Positions 37,453-46,134 are shown, counted from the first letter of the stretch. The stretch is DNA of 64,000 nucleotides from CAKZQX01 sp034437035 (GCA_034437035.1 DAOTUI010000310.1:1-64000), one strand, 5' to 3'. Notes: generated by a model from the letters alone, not told the origin. Numbers and translations: made by a program.

Positions 37453-37705
37453 ACCAGCACTCCTTGATCACCGCGTTGCATCTTCAACTGAAGGGCGTGA
37501 TTGTCTGCACTCAGTAGCTCTTCAGCAAAAGGGCTGTGTTCCAGGCATGCCCGGCACACCCGTGGTCGCAAGAGCTGTGCCATAGTTTATCGTTTGCACA
37601 ACACGGGAAACATTGCCGTATTATCAGGAAGTATACCACGACTGAATGACGATAAGTATGCGGCCAACTATCCGGAAGATGACAGGAAACTCATCTAGGC
37701 AGTGC

Positions 37706-37885
37706 TTACTGCCCCTGTTCCAGTGCAATCATCATCAGGAGACCACCGCAGAGTAGGACCAGCGCACCAATACAGAATACCACCGGTGATCCAAGCTTGA
37801 TAATCCCGGTAGAGACCAGGCTCACCGCCAGCATAACCCCAATGCCAAATCCGAGCGTCCTCAACACCTGGTCATAATTTTGCAT
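37706..37885 (-). CDS. Small two-helix membrane protein
   Basis: 59 residues from ATG 37885 (MQNYDQVLRTLGFGIG), with two hydrophobic helices (IGVMLAVSLVSTGII and VVFCIGALVLLCGGLLMMIAL) and a short polar tail. AAGAGATG precedes the chosen start; ATG 37903 is an alternative. Its composition is typical of real small membrane proteins, but nothing identifies the family. Confidence 0.45.
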   Translation of the reverse strand: MQNYDQVLRTLGFGIGVMLAVSLVSTGIIKLGSPVVFCIGALVLLCGGLLMMIALEQGQ

Positions 37886-38478
37886 TGCACATCTCTTGTT
37901 CATACAGCAGCCTGCCGCTACTCCAGCACCGATGGTCAATAGGTCAGCAGACGCTTCATTCACCTGGGAAGGAATGGTACCGTTGCGGGTACCAGGATAC
38001 CGGTCGGGTTATGCCGGGCCGGCGTGCTGATTGGACACACGCTTCAGAATGCTTGAGGATACCAGAGGAGGCTGAGAGACACCTGGCCCGAACCTGACGC
38101 AATATCGCACCTGGATATGAATTTTATATCTCAAGTTTGTCTATTATAGCAGTTTTTACGCAAAAAGTACACAGCGCAACTATATCCATTTCATATAATT
38201 TTAGACCAAATGATGTGTGACAGATCGGCTCTGGCAGAACAGCGCGCGGCCGCCTGCTCTGCCGTACCGGTTCGTCGGCAGATCTCCCTGAAAACGCGCC
38301 GCATGCCGTCTAAGCCGGCTATCAGGCGGGTTGAATTGCATCCTCACCAGGCCTGGAGTACAATGCATCCGCTTGAGGATAACGATAGACGATAGAAAGC
38401 CAGGGTCGGTATGTTGTTCCCCCTGCTACGATTACACGCCCACCGACGGACGATCAAGCTGAGTAGACGAGGCCACGT
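37886..38478. other. Intergenic region with a possible TPP-riboswitch relic
   Basis: About 590 bases upstream of the glycosyltransferase gene. The part 38012-38118 resembles a thiamine pyrophosphate aptamer. The part 38120-38210 is AT-rich. No gene is supported; the 38210-38395 frame has no family signal. Confidence 0.5.
38012..38118 (+). promoter_or_regulatory. Possible degenerate TPP riboswitch (THI box)
   Basis: GGGCCGG (38016-38022) followed by CGTGC could pair, as helix P2, with CCTGGCCC (38082-38089). Between them lies CTGAGAG (38072-38078), the conserved THI-box core, and right after comes GAACCTGA (38090-38097). The expected GCGTAGGGA end is altered to CGCACCTGGAT, so ligand binding may be lost. 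No thiamine gene follows; the next gene is a glycosyltransferase 360 bases away. Confidence 0.4.
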
Positions 38479-39735
38479 ATGCCTTACACTATTTTGATGA
38501 TTGCACCAACCAGCTTCTTTGCTGACTATGGCTGTCATGTGCGGATCTGGGAGGAGTTGAAGGCGCTACAAAGCCTGGGACATCGCCTGGTGCTTACGAC
38601 CTACCACAACGGCGATGATATGCCGGGGATGGACATTCGCCGCTCCTGGGATGTGCCCTGGGTAAAGCGCGCGATGGTTGGCTCATCCCGCCACAAACTC
38701 TACCTCGATGGTGCGCTCTCGTGGCGCAGCCTGCGGGTAGCGCTGGCGCTGCGCCCTGATCTGATCCACGCGCATCTGCACGAGGGCGCGCTGATTGGCG
38801 CGGTGCTCAAGCGGATGCTGCGCGTGCCGCTGGTATTCGACTACCAGGGCAGCCTGACGAGTGAGATGATCGATCATGGCTTTTTGACACTAACCAGCCC
38901 GCTCTACCGCCCGCTTGCCGCCCTGGAGCAGCAGATCAACCGGCACGCCGACGCAGTGATGACCTCGACGCATAATGCCGCCGCGCTGCTGCGCCAACAG
39001 CAGGCGGTTGCCGACCAGCGGTTGCATACCGTGATCGACAGCGTCAACACCGAGCGCTTCCGTCCACCGGATAACCCGGCAGCCTGGGCTGCGCAGCGCC
39101 GGCAACTCCTGGCCCAACTGGGCATTCCCGAGAACCGGCGAATTGTTGTTTACCTGGGGTTGCTGGCACCCTACCAGGGCACCAATTTGCTGCTGGAGGC
39201 GGCCCAACGGCTGCTTCCCCGGACGCCTGATCTGCATTTCCTGGTAATGGGCTACCCGGACCCGGCCGGCTACCGTGCCTATGCCGAGGCGCTGGGCATT
39301 GGCGACCGGGTGACGCTACCGGGGCGGATCTTCTACAAGGATGCACACTCCTACCTGACACTGGGTGATGTGGCCGTTGCCCCCAAGATGAGCCTGACGG
39401 AAGGCAGCGGGAAGATCAGTAACTACATGGCGATGGGGCTGCCGGTGGTGACATTTGATACACCCGTGAGCCGCGAGATCCTGGCCGACGCAGGTATTTA
39501 TGCACAACTAGGCAACGCGAACGATCTGGCCGACAAACTGGCGCTGGTTCTGGAAGACCCCGCACTGGCTTCCCGGTTGAGTAGTGCCGCCCGCGCCCGC
39601 GCTGTCACCGAGTTCTCCTGGGAGCGTGCCGCCCGCCAGATCGAGGCGATTTATGCGCAGGTGCTGGCGGATACGCAGTTGCGGCAGCACGGAGGTGCCC
39701 GAACCGGCCGGCGCAGTGACACGGTAACGGGGTGA
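38479..39735 (+). CDS. Glycosyltransferase family 4/1 (GT-B fold)
   Basis: A 418-residue cytoplasmic enzyme that would transfer a sugar from a nucleotide donor to a lipid or glycan. The N-terminal half starts ILMIAPTSFFADYGCHVRIWEELKAL and includes PDLIHAHLHEGALIG and VFDYQGSLT. The C-terminal donor-binding half has VVYLGLLAPYQGTNLLLEAA, GRIFYKDAHSYLTLGDVAVAPK and the Glu-rich TEGSGKISNYMAMGLPVVTFDTP characteristic of the family. The substrate cannot be named. It stands apart from the sugar cluster at 58780 and has no close operon neighbour. Confidence 0.88.
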   Translation: MPYTILMIAPTSFFADYGCHVRIWEELKALQSLGHRLVLTTYHNGDDMPGMDIRRSWDVPWVKRAMVGSSRHKLYLDGALSWRSLRVALALRPDLIHAHLHEGALIGAVLKRMLRVPLVFDYQGSLTSEMIDHGFLTLTSPLYRPLAALEQQINRHADAVMTSTHNAAALLRQQQAVADQRLHTVIDSVNTERFRPPDNPAAWAAQRRQLLAQLGIPENRRIVVYLGLLAPYQGTNLLLEAAQRLLPRTPDLHFLVMGYPDPAGYRAYAEALGIGDRVTLPGRIFYKDAHSYLTLGDVAVAPKMSLTEGSGKISNYMAMGLPVVTFDTPVSREILADAGIYAQLGNANDLADKLALVLEDPALASRLSSAARARAVTEFSWERAARQIEAIYAQVLADTQLRQHGGARTGRRSDTVTG

Positions 39736-39879
39736 GCCCGTGCTGTGCAGGACCGTTGTGCAAAAAGCACGCCCTTTTGACAGGTAATGCAAAGATTTTG
39801 CCTCTAGCGTCACAGCGTTAGACATGCTACGATAGATACAAGCACAGTGGAGTTTGTAAAACCTGCAAGGAGATCAGCT

Positions 39880-40146
39880 ATGGCTCAACGTATGCGCTTC
39901 AGCCCCCGCGATGAGTGCTATCTCAACGCTACGCGCTTTGAGGTCTATATTGCGGCTGGGCTGGTGTTTGTCATCGGATTTACACTTGTCTTTATGCTGA
40001 GTGTTATGGCCCACGCGGAGGTCTGGATCTGGCCGGGCTCGCTCATCCCGGTCGGGGCGGCTTTCTACATCTTCCGCATTCTGAAGCGCCGCGAGTATGC
40101 CGAGAAGTTGCGCGAACTCGAGGCCGACTATAGCAAGGGCGACTAA
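39880..40146 (+). CDS. Small membrane protein
   Basis: 88 residues. ATG 39880 is chosen because AAGGAGATC lies 7 bases upstream. Two hydrophobic segments (VYIAAGLVFVIGFTLVFMLSVMA and VWIWPGSLIPVGAAFYIF) are followed by a basic, helical tail (RILKRREYAEKLRELEADYSKGD). No family is recognised. A terminator hairpin follows at 40185, so it is probably a single-gene transcript. Confidence 0.6.
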   Translation: MAQRMRFSPRDECYLNATRFEVYIAAGLVFVIGFTLVFMLSVMAHAEVWIWPGSLIPVGAAFYIFRILKRREYAEKLRELEADYSKGD

Positions 40147-40184
40147 CACAGGCAGGCACAAGCGATACGGATGATACCACGAAG

Positions 40185-40211
40185 ATCCCAGGTCTGCACC
40201 TGGGATTTTTG
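40185..40211 (+). terminator. Rho-independent terminator
   Basis: ATCCCAGGT-CTGC-ACCTGGGAT followed by TTTTG, 40 bases after the stop of the small membrane-protein gene. Confidence 0.85.
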
Positions 40212-40330
40212 CATGCCACCGACATCAGCGTTTTGGAGTCGGCAGCGATGCTGACGCCGGCGGTTGCAAAATTGGGCATCTCCGGCTACACTTGGCGCGA
40301 TCAGGCTACAGGTGGAAGTGGGAGACATTT

Positions 40331-40783
40331 ATGGCGCGGGTGACACTGGAATTGCCGGAGCGCTTTATCTTTACGACAGAGCTTCCGGTCTACATCAACT
40401 TTATCAATTATGGCGGGCATATGGGAAACGATGCCGTACTCACGCTGATCCATGAGGCCCGGGTACGGTTTCTGTGTATGTATGGCTATACCGAACTCGA
40501 TATCGAGGGGCGTGGTATTGTCCTATCTGATGCGGTGATTGTTTACAAATCGGAGGGGTTCCCCGGTGATACTCTGGTCGTAGAGATTGCCCTGACGGAC
40601 TTTGTTTCCTACGGATGCGATATCTGCTACCGTTTGACGAACAAGGTCACGGGCAAAGAGGTTGCCCGCGCTAAAACCGGCATTGTCTTTTTTAACTATC
40701 AGGCACGCTGCCCGACGCGGATTCCGGAGGGCTTTCGCCAACGCTTTGCCGACAGTGAGGATGGGACGGCACGGGAGGCGTGA
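40331..40783 (+). CDS. Hotdog-fold acyl-CoA thioesterase
   Basis: About 150 residues. The pattern VYINFINYGGHMGNDAVLTLIHEARVRFL matches the 4-hydroxybenzoyl-CoA thioesterase/YbgC group, in which an Asp or Asn near the Tyr-Gly-His turn is catalytic. Later segments (EGFPGDTLVVEIALTDF, EVARAKTGIVFFNY) complete the hotdog fold. It would hydrolyse a cytoplasmic acyl-CoA, but the substrate is unknown. ATG 40331 is favoured over 40292 since GGGAGA lies 7 bases upstream. It is convergent with the MshEN-like gene. Confidence 0.8.
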   Translation: MARVTLELPERFIFTTELPVYINFINYGGHMGNDAVLTLIHEARVRFLCMYGYTELDIEGRGIVLSDAVIVYKSEGFPGDTLVVEIALTDFVSYGCDICYRLTNKVTGKEVARAKTGIVFFNYQARCPTRIPEGFRQRFADSEDGTAREA

Positions 40784-40862
40784 AGCACAGCGGCGTGAAC
40801 ACATGAGCCCCGGCTTTTTGCAATGTCCGGCAGTGTCTGCCTGGCAACAGCAATATGGCCTG

Positions 40863-41408
40863 TTAAGCGAACACAACCTCAGAGGTCATGCTGGTTTGAA
40901 GTACAATGCCGAGCATCTGATGGTCTACCGCGCCCTGCCGGACCAGAAGATCGCCCAGACGAACCTGCATATTGCGCTGGCGTAGCCAGGTTTGCAACTC
41001 GAGTGCCGGGGCAAGTTGGGCCGGCGAGAGCACACCCCGCACGATCAGATCTTCTCCCAGAAAGCGCTGCGATGCGCAAGTCTGGTCAAACAGCCGATCA
41101 ATCATCTGGACCAGCAGCACCGCTACGAGTACCTGCGTATTCACAAACCCTTTGCGCACCAGAATATCACCAAGTTTGCATCGCCTATGCTCCCGAGCTA
41201 CCTGACGCTGTTCCGCCAGGGCTAACACCAGTTGCCAGGGAGTAACATAGCCCAGATCAAGCAGATAGGAGCCGATCCGCCGGGACGTTTTTCCATTCGG
41301 TGTCAAAATCAAACTTTTAGCGACAGGTGGAGGATTATCGCGCAACGCTTTGTTCAGCAGGTGCGCAACCTCTGCCCCTACTGTGGCCGGCACGTACAGG
41401 CGCGTCAT
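40863..41408 (-). CDS. Stand-alone MshEN/GspE N-terminal-like protein
   Basis: A 181-residue protein built of three similar modules: IGSYLLDLGYVTPWQLVLALAEQ, LGDILVRKGFVNTQVLVAVLLVQ plus LGEDLIVRGVLSPAQLAPALELQ, and LGDLLVRQGAVDHQMLGIVLQ. This is the pattern of the N-terminal domain of type II secretion/type IV pilus ATPases, whose MshEN form binds cyclic di-GMP. No ATPase domain follows. It might be a free-standing c-di-GMP effector, in keeping with the GGDEF and HD-GYP genes in the window. A 113-bp element lies 28 bases upstream of its start. Confidence 0.7.
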   Translation of the reverse strand: MTRLYVPATVGAEVAHLLNKALRDNPPPVAKSLILTPNGKTSRRIGSYLLDLGYVTPWQLVLALAEQRQVAREHRRCKLGDILVRKGFVNTQVLVAVLLVQMIDRLFDQTCASQRFLGEDLIVRGVLSPAQLAPALELQTWLRQRNMQVRLGDLLVRQGAVDHQMLGIVLQTSMTSEVVFA

Positions 41409-42035
41409 GAAAGTTCCTTCCTAATTCTACTGCATAAGAGTCTATGCACAATAAGCGGATGTGGCTTCCCAATGGGCTAAAAAGACAACCTTACCTGGTG
41501 GTGTTTAGCGCATTCTGATGCGGTTTCGTGCTTATTGTGCATAAGCTCTATAGTAGGACGTGTGTCAGATGATTGCTATCATTGATCGTGAAAGAGCAAA
41601 CGTGATTGCGCGAAAGCTCTGAAAATCTTAAAAGCTCGTAAAATAATATACCACAATGCACAGTACCTGTCAATGGCTTGCACAGATTTACGCTGGTTCA
41701 ACTTCTGTGCAAATGGAGTTACCCGGCCCGGGCTGATATAGATCTGTTTACGCCCTGCTTTTGCACACCCTACCCTGTGTAAATCATTCCGCAGCTTGTT
41801 ACCCCAATATCCGGTTCTATTTGTCCGGTCCGGCAACAGGCGTCCGAGTCCTGTCAACCGGTATAGAGTCATTTTACTACACTCCCGCATATTTGCGAAG
41901 GAACTTCGCGTCAAAGAACAATCATAGCGGCGTTGTTCTTTATTTCAAGCCATGGATATACACTGATGGCAACAGACTGACATGCTTGCCCGGCAGCGCC
42001 CTGTCGCCTATGCCATATTCGTTTGTTGCCGGATG
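41409..42035. other. Intergenic region holding the second 113-bp element
   Basis: The element occupies 41437-41549. The next 130 bases are AT-rich (for example AAAATCTTAAAAGCTCGTAAAATAATATACC broken into shorter runs). I see no gene in 41550-42035. Confidence 0.5.
41437..41549 (-). repeat. 113-bp inverted-repeat element, copy 2
   Basis: The reverse complement of 8916-9028 without a single difference over 113 bases. Terminal repeats AGAGTCTATGCACAATAAGC and, reversed, AGAGCTTATGCACAATAAGC. It is non-coding and sits just upstream of the MshEN-like gene. Confidence 0.9.
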
Positions 42036-42470
42036 CTACCGGCGGCGCTCAATCCGATCAAGCGCAGCATTCCAGGCTTTCATCCGCTCCATATCACCGC
42101 CCGCATCCGGGTGATGCAACCGCGCCATGGCCTTCCGAATCACATTCGCTTCGTCCTCAGTAATAGCACCTACCAGCGCCCCCAGATCAACCGGAGAGGG
42201 GGCATCCATTTCAACCCCGGCTTTCAGGGCCCGGTCGCGCCACATATCCCGCTCAATGGTCAGCGCCGTATTCTCACGCATGGTTTCGGTCAACGTGACA
42301 ACCATTTTGGCGTGGGCGCGCGCCGCTTCTTCGGCAGCAGTCTGGGCCTTCTTCAGTTGGCGCAACAACCCGCGATTCATCGTATGGGCCTCTTCCAACT
42401 CACGTACCAGCAACTCACGCTCACGCTCCGCAGGACTGTTGGTTGATGCCGGGTTATCTGATGATGTCAC
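42036..42470 (-). CDS. Coiled-coil protein with C-terminal J-like domain
   Basis: A 144-residue protein. Residues about 10-85 are a charged, probable coiled coil (ERERELLVRELEEAHTMNRG...LKKAQTAAEEAARAHAK). The last 45 residues read EDEANVIRKAMARLHHPDAGGDMERMKAWNAALDRIERR, which matches helices II-III of a DnaJ domain with the HPD motif in HHPDAGGD. HPD stimulates Hsp70 ATPase activity. There is no zinc finger or G/F region. The GAGGAG upstream of ATG (reverse sense) supports the start. No dnaK is in the window. Confidence 0.72.
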   Translation of the reverse strand: MTSSDNPASTNSPAERERELLVRELEEAHTMNRGLLRQLKKAQTAAEEAARAHAKMVVTLTETMRENTALTIERDMWRDRALKAGVEMDAPSPVDLGALVGAITEDEANVIRKAMARLHHPDAGGDMERMKAWNAALDRIERRR

Positions 42471-43099
42471 AAACTCCTCCTGTCTGTTTCAGCCAGGAAC
42501 GGATCACGTTGCGTGTCCACTCAAGTTATCTCAGGAAACTATGTTATAGCATACTCCTCTCAGGGGACTTTTTGCAAGTGCTTCAGACCCAGGTTGCGAA
42601 AATGTTATAGTTTTGTCTACGCACATATCCGTCCGCTACCCAAAAATCAGGACAGATGCAGTCCGCTATGTGCGGGGGTCTTTCGGCTCCGGCAGGGTGA
42701 AACGCCTACAGCGTAGATCATGGCAGAAACGGCTGCCGGATAGCAGCCGTGGGGAAGCCGGGGAGCAACGGTGAGGAAGCAGGAGGTATCGCAGATGATG
42801 CAGAGTAAGTTGCAGATGCCCGTTGCACACATCTTGTATTCCATTTGTTAGCATAAGTTTAGCAGTACCTGGGCCGGCCGCCATCGGCCGCAGGCGGGAA
42901 GCATGGTTCGGTCGTACGGCGGAGACAAACTAAGGGTTTTCTTGATTACGACGGGCAAACAATGGTACAATAGACTAGAGGACCGACCACTCCCTACCCG
43001 GCAATGAACGTAACATCCAGACCCACCCGGTAAACATCTGGTTTTATCCGGGCGCTGTCGTCCACTGCCACCAAGCTCAGTTGAAATGTAAAGGCTGCT
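42471..43099. other. Intergenic region upstream of gatA
   Basis: About 630 bases. It holds a fragment related to the palindrome elements (GGCTCCGGCAGGGTGAAACGCC near 42681, two short runs), an ACGGCTGC/GCAGCCGT hairpin (42729-42750) and the gatA promoter. No gene is supported. Confidence 0.5.
42942..42971 (+). promoter_or_regulatory. Probable sigma-70 promoter of gatA
   Basis: TTGATT (42942-42947), an 18-base spacer, then TACAAT (42966-42971), about 130 bases before the gatA start. Confidence 0.6.
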
Positions 43100-44563
43100 A
43101 TGAGTGATCTACATACCCTGACAATTGCCGAAGCCCGCGCTGCGCTGGATGCCGGCGATATCTCCTCCGTTGCTTTGACGGAGGCATGCCTGGAACGGAT
43201 CAACACGCTCGAACCGCAGTTGCAGGCATTTCTCACCGTTACCGCTGAACTGGCCCTGGAGCAGGCCCGCGCCGCCGATGCGCGCCGGGGAAGTGCTGGG
43301 GCAGCCGGATCTGCGCCGCTGCTGGGTATTCCCGTCGCAATAAAAGATCTGATCGCCACGAAGGGCATCCGCACCACCTGTGCCTCGCGCATCCTGGAAA
43401 CCTTTGTGCCGCCCTACGATGCCACCGTTATCACCCGCCTGCGGCATGCCGGAGCGGTGTTGCTGGGTAAAACCAACTGTGATGAGTTCGGCATGGGATC
43501 GAGTAATGAGAACAGCGGCTATGCGCTCTGCCGTAACCCGTGGGATCCGGCACGCGTCCCCGGCGGGAGTAGCGGCGGCAGCGCGGCGGCAATTGCGGCG
43601 GGTGAGGCGCTGGGTAGCCTGGGCACCGATACCGGCGGCAGTATTCGCCAGCCGGCGGCGCTGTGCGGCATCTGCGGGATCAAGCCTACCTATGGACGGG
43701 TCAGCCGCTATGGATTGGTGGCGTATGGTTCATCGCTGGACCAGATCGGCCCGATGGCGCGCACGGTCGCGGATGTGGCTCTGATGTTGCAGACAATCGC
43801 CGGGCCTGATCCGCTGGACGGCACCAGCACGCCCCAGGCGGTCCCCGACTACAGCGCAGCGCTGACGGGTGATATTCGCGGGCTACGGATCGGCGTCCCC
43901 CAGGAATACTTTGTCGAGGGGATGGATGCCGGTGTCGAGCAGATCACGCGCGAAGCGATTGCGGCGCTCCGTGACCTGGGAGCCGAACTGGTTGATGTTT
44001 CGCTGCCGCATACGCGCTATGCCCTGCCGACCTACTACATTATCGCGCCCGCCGAGGCCGGCGCAAACCTGGCTCGCTACGATGGCATCCGCTATGGTCC
44101 GCGCGCCGCAGGGGGCGGCATGTGGGAACAGATCGAACAGACGCGGGGGCAGTGGTTTGGCCCGGAGGTCCGCCGCCGGATCATGCTGGGCACCTACACG
44201 CTCTCAGCCGGCTACTATGATGCCTACTACCGCCGCGCGCAGCAGGTACGCACGCTGATCCGCCGTGACTTTGAAGCCGCGTTTGCCAATGTCGATCTGC
44301 TGGTTACGCCTACCTCGCCCTCGGTGGCCTTCGCCATCGGCCAGAAGATCGATAATCCGCTGGCGATGTACCTGAGTGACGTGTTTACGCTGACGAGTAA
44401 CCTGGCGGGCGTACCGGGGTTAGCGCTGCCCTGCGGTTTTAGCGAAGGGCTGCCGGTTGGTATGCAACTCCTGGGCAAATTCTTCGACGAGGCGACCCTG
44501 CTGCGGGTCGGCGATGCATACCAGCGTGTGACCAACTGGCACACGCAGCAACCGATGCTGTGA
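43100..44563 (+). CDS. gatA: Glutamyl-tRNA(Gln)/aspartyl-tRNA(Asn) amidotransferase subunit A
   Basis: A 487-residue amidase, the usual GatA length, which releases ammonia from glutamine for transamidation of Glu-tRNA(Gln) in the GatCAB complex. The Ser-cisSer-Lys triad is visible: Lys in GIPVAIKDLI, cis-Ser in PGGSSGGSAAAIAAGE and the nucleophile in GTDTGGSIRQPAALCGI. GIKPTYGRVSRYGLVAYGSSLDQIGP is strongly conserved in true GatA. gatB and gatC are not in the window, so the complex is encoded in scattered form. Its stop overlaps a possible GTG of the next gene. Confidence 0.95.
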   Translation: MSDLHTLTIAEARAALDAGDISSVALTEACLERINTLEPQLQAFLTVTAELALEQARAADARRGSAGAAGSAPLLGIPVAIKDLIATKGIRTTCASRILETFVPPYDATVITRLRHAGAVLLGKTNCDEFGMGSSNENSGYALCRNPWDPARVPGGSSGGSAAAIAAGEALGSLGTDTGGSIRQPAALCGICGIKPTYGRVSRYGLVAYGSSLDQIGPMARTVADVALMLQTIAGPDPLDGTSTPQAVPDYSAALTGDIRGLRIGVPQEYFVEGMDAGVEQITREAIAALRDLGAELVDVSLPHTRYALPTYYIIAPAEAGANLARYDGIRYGPRAAGGGMWEQIEQTRGQWFGPEVRRRIMLGTYTLSAGYYDAYYRRAQQVRTLIRRDFEAAFANVDLLVTPTSPSVAFAIGQKIDNPLAMYLSDVFTLTSNLAGVPGLALPCGFSEGLPVGMQLLGKFFDEATLLRVGDAYQRVTNWHTQQPML

Positions 44564-44577
44564 TAAAAGGACAAACT

Positions 44578-45000
44578 GTGGATCCTGTAGCCGCAGAACA
44601 TCTGGTCGAACAACTCGCTACGCAGCGTACCCGTATCTGTGCGCGCGTGACAAGCCGGCTGCTGCTGGCCTTTCCCGAACTGGTACATACCCTCCGCGTG
44701 GAGGTGGCTACATCGGTTGAGGCGCGGCTCTCCACAGTTGCGTCCGAACGCATGTATGAACTGGTGCGGGCGATCCTGCTGTTTGGCTTGCCCACTCTGG
44801 CCGAGCAGGAGCTACGCTGGGCTGTTGGTGTGCTCCCCCGGAGCGGCGTTACGACTGAACACCAGGCGGCAATGATCCGCTGGTTTTTTGAAGAAACCCG
44901 CCAGATCGGGCTGGGGCAAGCGGAAATTGCCATAACACAGGAGTTGGAACAGTATATGCTGGAGATCCTGACGACGCTGACGCACACGCCCTCCGGTTGA
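44578..45000 (+). CDS. Hypothetical all-helical protein downstream of gatA
   Basis: About 140 residues, without signal or membrane segments. GTG 44578 is preferred because AAAAGGA lies about 7 bases upstream; GTG 44560 overlaps the gatA stop. The sequence is rich in long helices (AAEHLVEQLATQRTRICARVTSRLLLAF, AAMIRWFFEETRQIG, AEIAITQELEQYMLEILTTL) and resembles four-helix or globin-like sensor folds, but I cannot assign it. It follows gatA by 14 bases and is presumably co-transcribed with it. Confidence 0.6.
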   Translation: MDPVAAEHLVEQLATQRTRICARVTSRLLLAFPELVHTLRVEVATSVEARLSTVASERMYELVRAILLFGLPTLAEQELRWAVGVLPRSGVTTEHQAAMIRWFFEETRQIGLGQAEIAITQELEQYMLEILTTLTHTPSG

Positions 45001-45279
45001 GCCGGTTCCGCGCCGGCAGGGCGGAAGCGATCAAATGAATACCATCTGCTGCAGTTGAACGCCCACTGCGTGAATCGGGTAAAAAAGACAGTCTATTTCA
45101 TCCTGCCGGAGGCGAAATTTCCTGCCGGATCAATGTGCCCGTAATGTATATAGCAAGAACAGACAAACACCGGACAAAGAACAAACCGATTGTTCGATAA
45201 CAGAGCACTCGAGACGTTTTGTTCCGGGTTTCTTTGTTCTGTGTTCTCTAGTAGTTGATGAATATTCAGGAGATCATCT
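45001..45279. other. Intergenic region with decayed palindrome-element pieces
   Basis: CGCCGGCAGGGCGGAAG (45011 on), TTGAACGCCCACTGCG (45056 on) and ATCCTGCCGGAGGCGAAATT (45102 on) match arms and ends of the palindrome family in scrambled order, without a central hairpin. At 45215-45255 lies TTTGTTCCGGGTTTCTTTG sequence similar to that near 4390. Confidence 0.5.
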
Positions 45280-45687
45280 ATGCTCTCTGATAGTGAAATC
45301 CGCGATATGTTTACGCGCAAAGGCACGATTGCCGTTGTGGGGTTAAGCGACCGGTCCAACCGTGCCTCACACAGCGTGGCGCGCTTCCTGCAACGCGAGG
45401 GACACCGCATTATCCCGGTGAATCCCACGTTGCAAGGGCCGGTGCTGGGTGAACAACCCTACGCCCGCCTGCGCGATGTTGATGTTCCGGTGGATATCGT
45501 CGATATTTTTCGTCGCTCGGAGTATGTGCCCGAGATTGTCGAAGATGCTATCGCCATTGGCGCGCAGGTTATCTGGATGCAACTGGGGATTATGCACGCG
45601 GAGGCGGCCGCACGCGCGGAAGCCGCCGGTCTGGATGTCGTGATGAACCGCTGCACCGCGATTGAGTATGGACGGGTGATGCCATAA
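45280..45687 (+). CDS. CoA-binding Rossmann-fold protein (YccU-like)
   Basis: A 135-residue single-domain protein of the CoA_binding_2 family. It has IAVVGLSDRSNRASHSVARFLQREGHRIIPVNP, the glycine-rich Rossmann turn, then PVDIVDIFRRSEYVPEIVEDAIAIGAQVIWMQLGI and the late DVVMNRCTAIEYGR with the conserved Cys. Relatives bind CoA, but their physiological role is not defined. CAGGAGATC upstream supports the start. It is single and is followed by two tandem repeat elements. Confidence 0.9.
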   Translation: MLSDSEIRDMFTRKGTIAVVGLSDRSNRASHSVARFLQREGHRIIPVNPTLQGPVLGEQPYARLRDVDVPVDIVDIFRRSEYVPEIVEDAIAIGAQVIWMQLGIMHAEAAARAEAAGLDVVMNRCTAIEYGRVMP

Positions 45688-45706
45688 CCGGTCCTACCTG
45701 CGCATT

Positions 45707-45911
45707 ATCAACAGGAGTTACGCGGTGGTCTACGCCGACGCACCGATTCGCCTCCGGCCGGGCGGAATGAGACATCCTTTGTGCCAAAAATGTGGCGCTC
45801 CGAGCCACATTTTTGGCACAAAGAATAGAAAATGTACCATGCTGCCGCCGGCGAATCGGTCTTCCATCCGTCAAACGTCCAGTTTGAACACACACCGCGT
45901 AACGCGCATTA
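45707..45911 (-). repeat. Palindrome-bearing inverted-repeat element, copy E
   Basis: Left end ATCAACAGGAGTTACGCGGT; the right end is its inverse (ACCGCGTAACGCGCATT). The arms are CGCCTCCGGCCGGGCGGAA and GTACCATGCTGCCGCCGGCG. The hairpin has 22-nt arms, 45777-45798 and 45802-45823, with loop TCC and one mismatch next to the loop (CGC opposite GAG). The inner arm end reads AATGTGGCGC. It runs directly into copy F. Confidence 0.8.
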
Positions 45912-46134
45912 TTAACACGAGTTATGCGGTGCCGCCAATTCCGGCCAGGTGTCAGACCTGAACGCCAGTTTCGCCTGCGGCAGCATGGTACTGTTTTACC
46001 TTTTGCACAAAAAATTGGCACTTTGTGCCAATTTTTTGTGCAAAAGCATGGAGTCTTCCGCCCGGCCGGAGGCGAAGCGGGGCGCTTATCCAGATGAACA
46101 CCTGATCTGGAACCGACCGCGTAGGTCGTATCAG
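45910..46134 (+). repeat. Palindrome-bearing inverted-repeat element, copy F
   Basis: Left end ATTAACACGAGTTATGCGGT directly after copy E; right end ACCGCGTAGGTCGTATCAG (46116-46134). Arms CGCCTGCGGCAGCATGGTAC and CCGCCCGGCCGGAGGCG. The hairpin has 22-nt perfect arms, 46000-46021 and 46025-46046, with loop TTT; the inner arm end reads AAATTGGCAC. Its orientation is opposite to copy E. Confidence 0.8.

Noticed and set aside
41761..42114. 117-codon forward frame
   Set aside because: It overlaps the J-like gene on the other strand and has no recognisable features.
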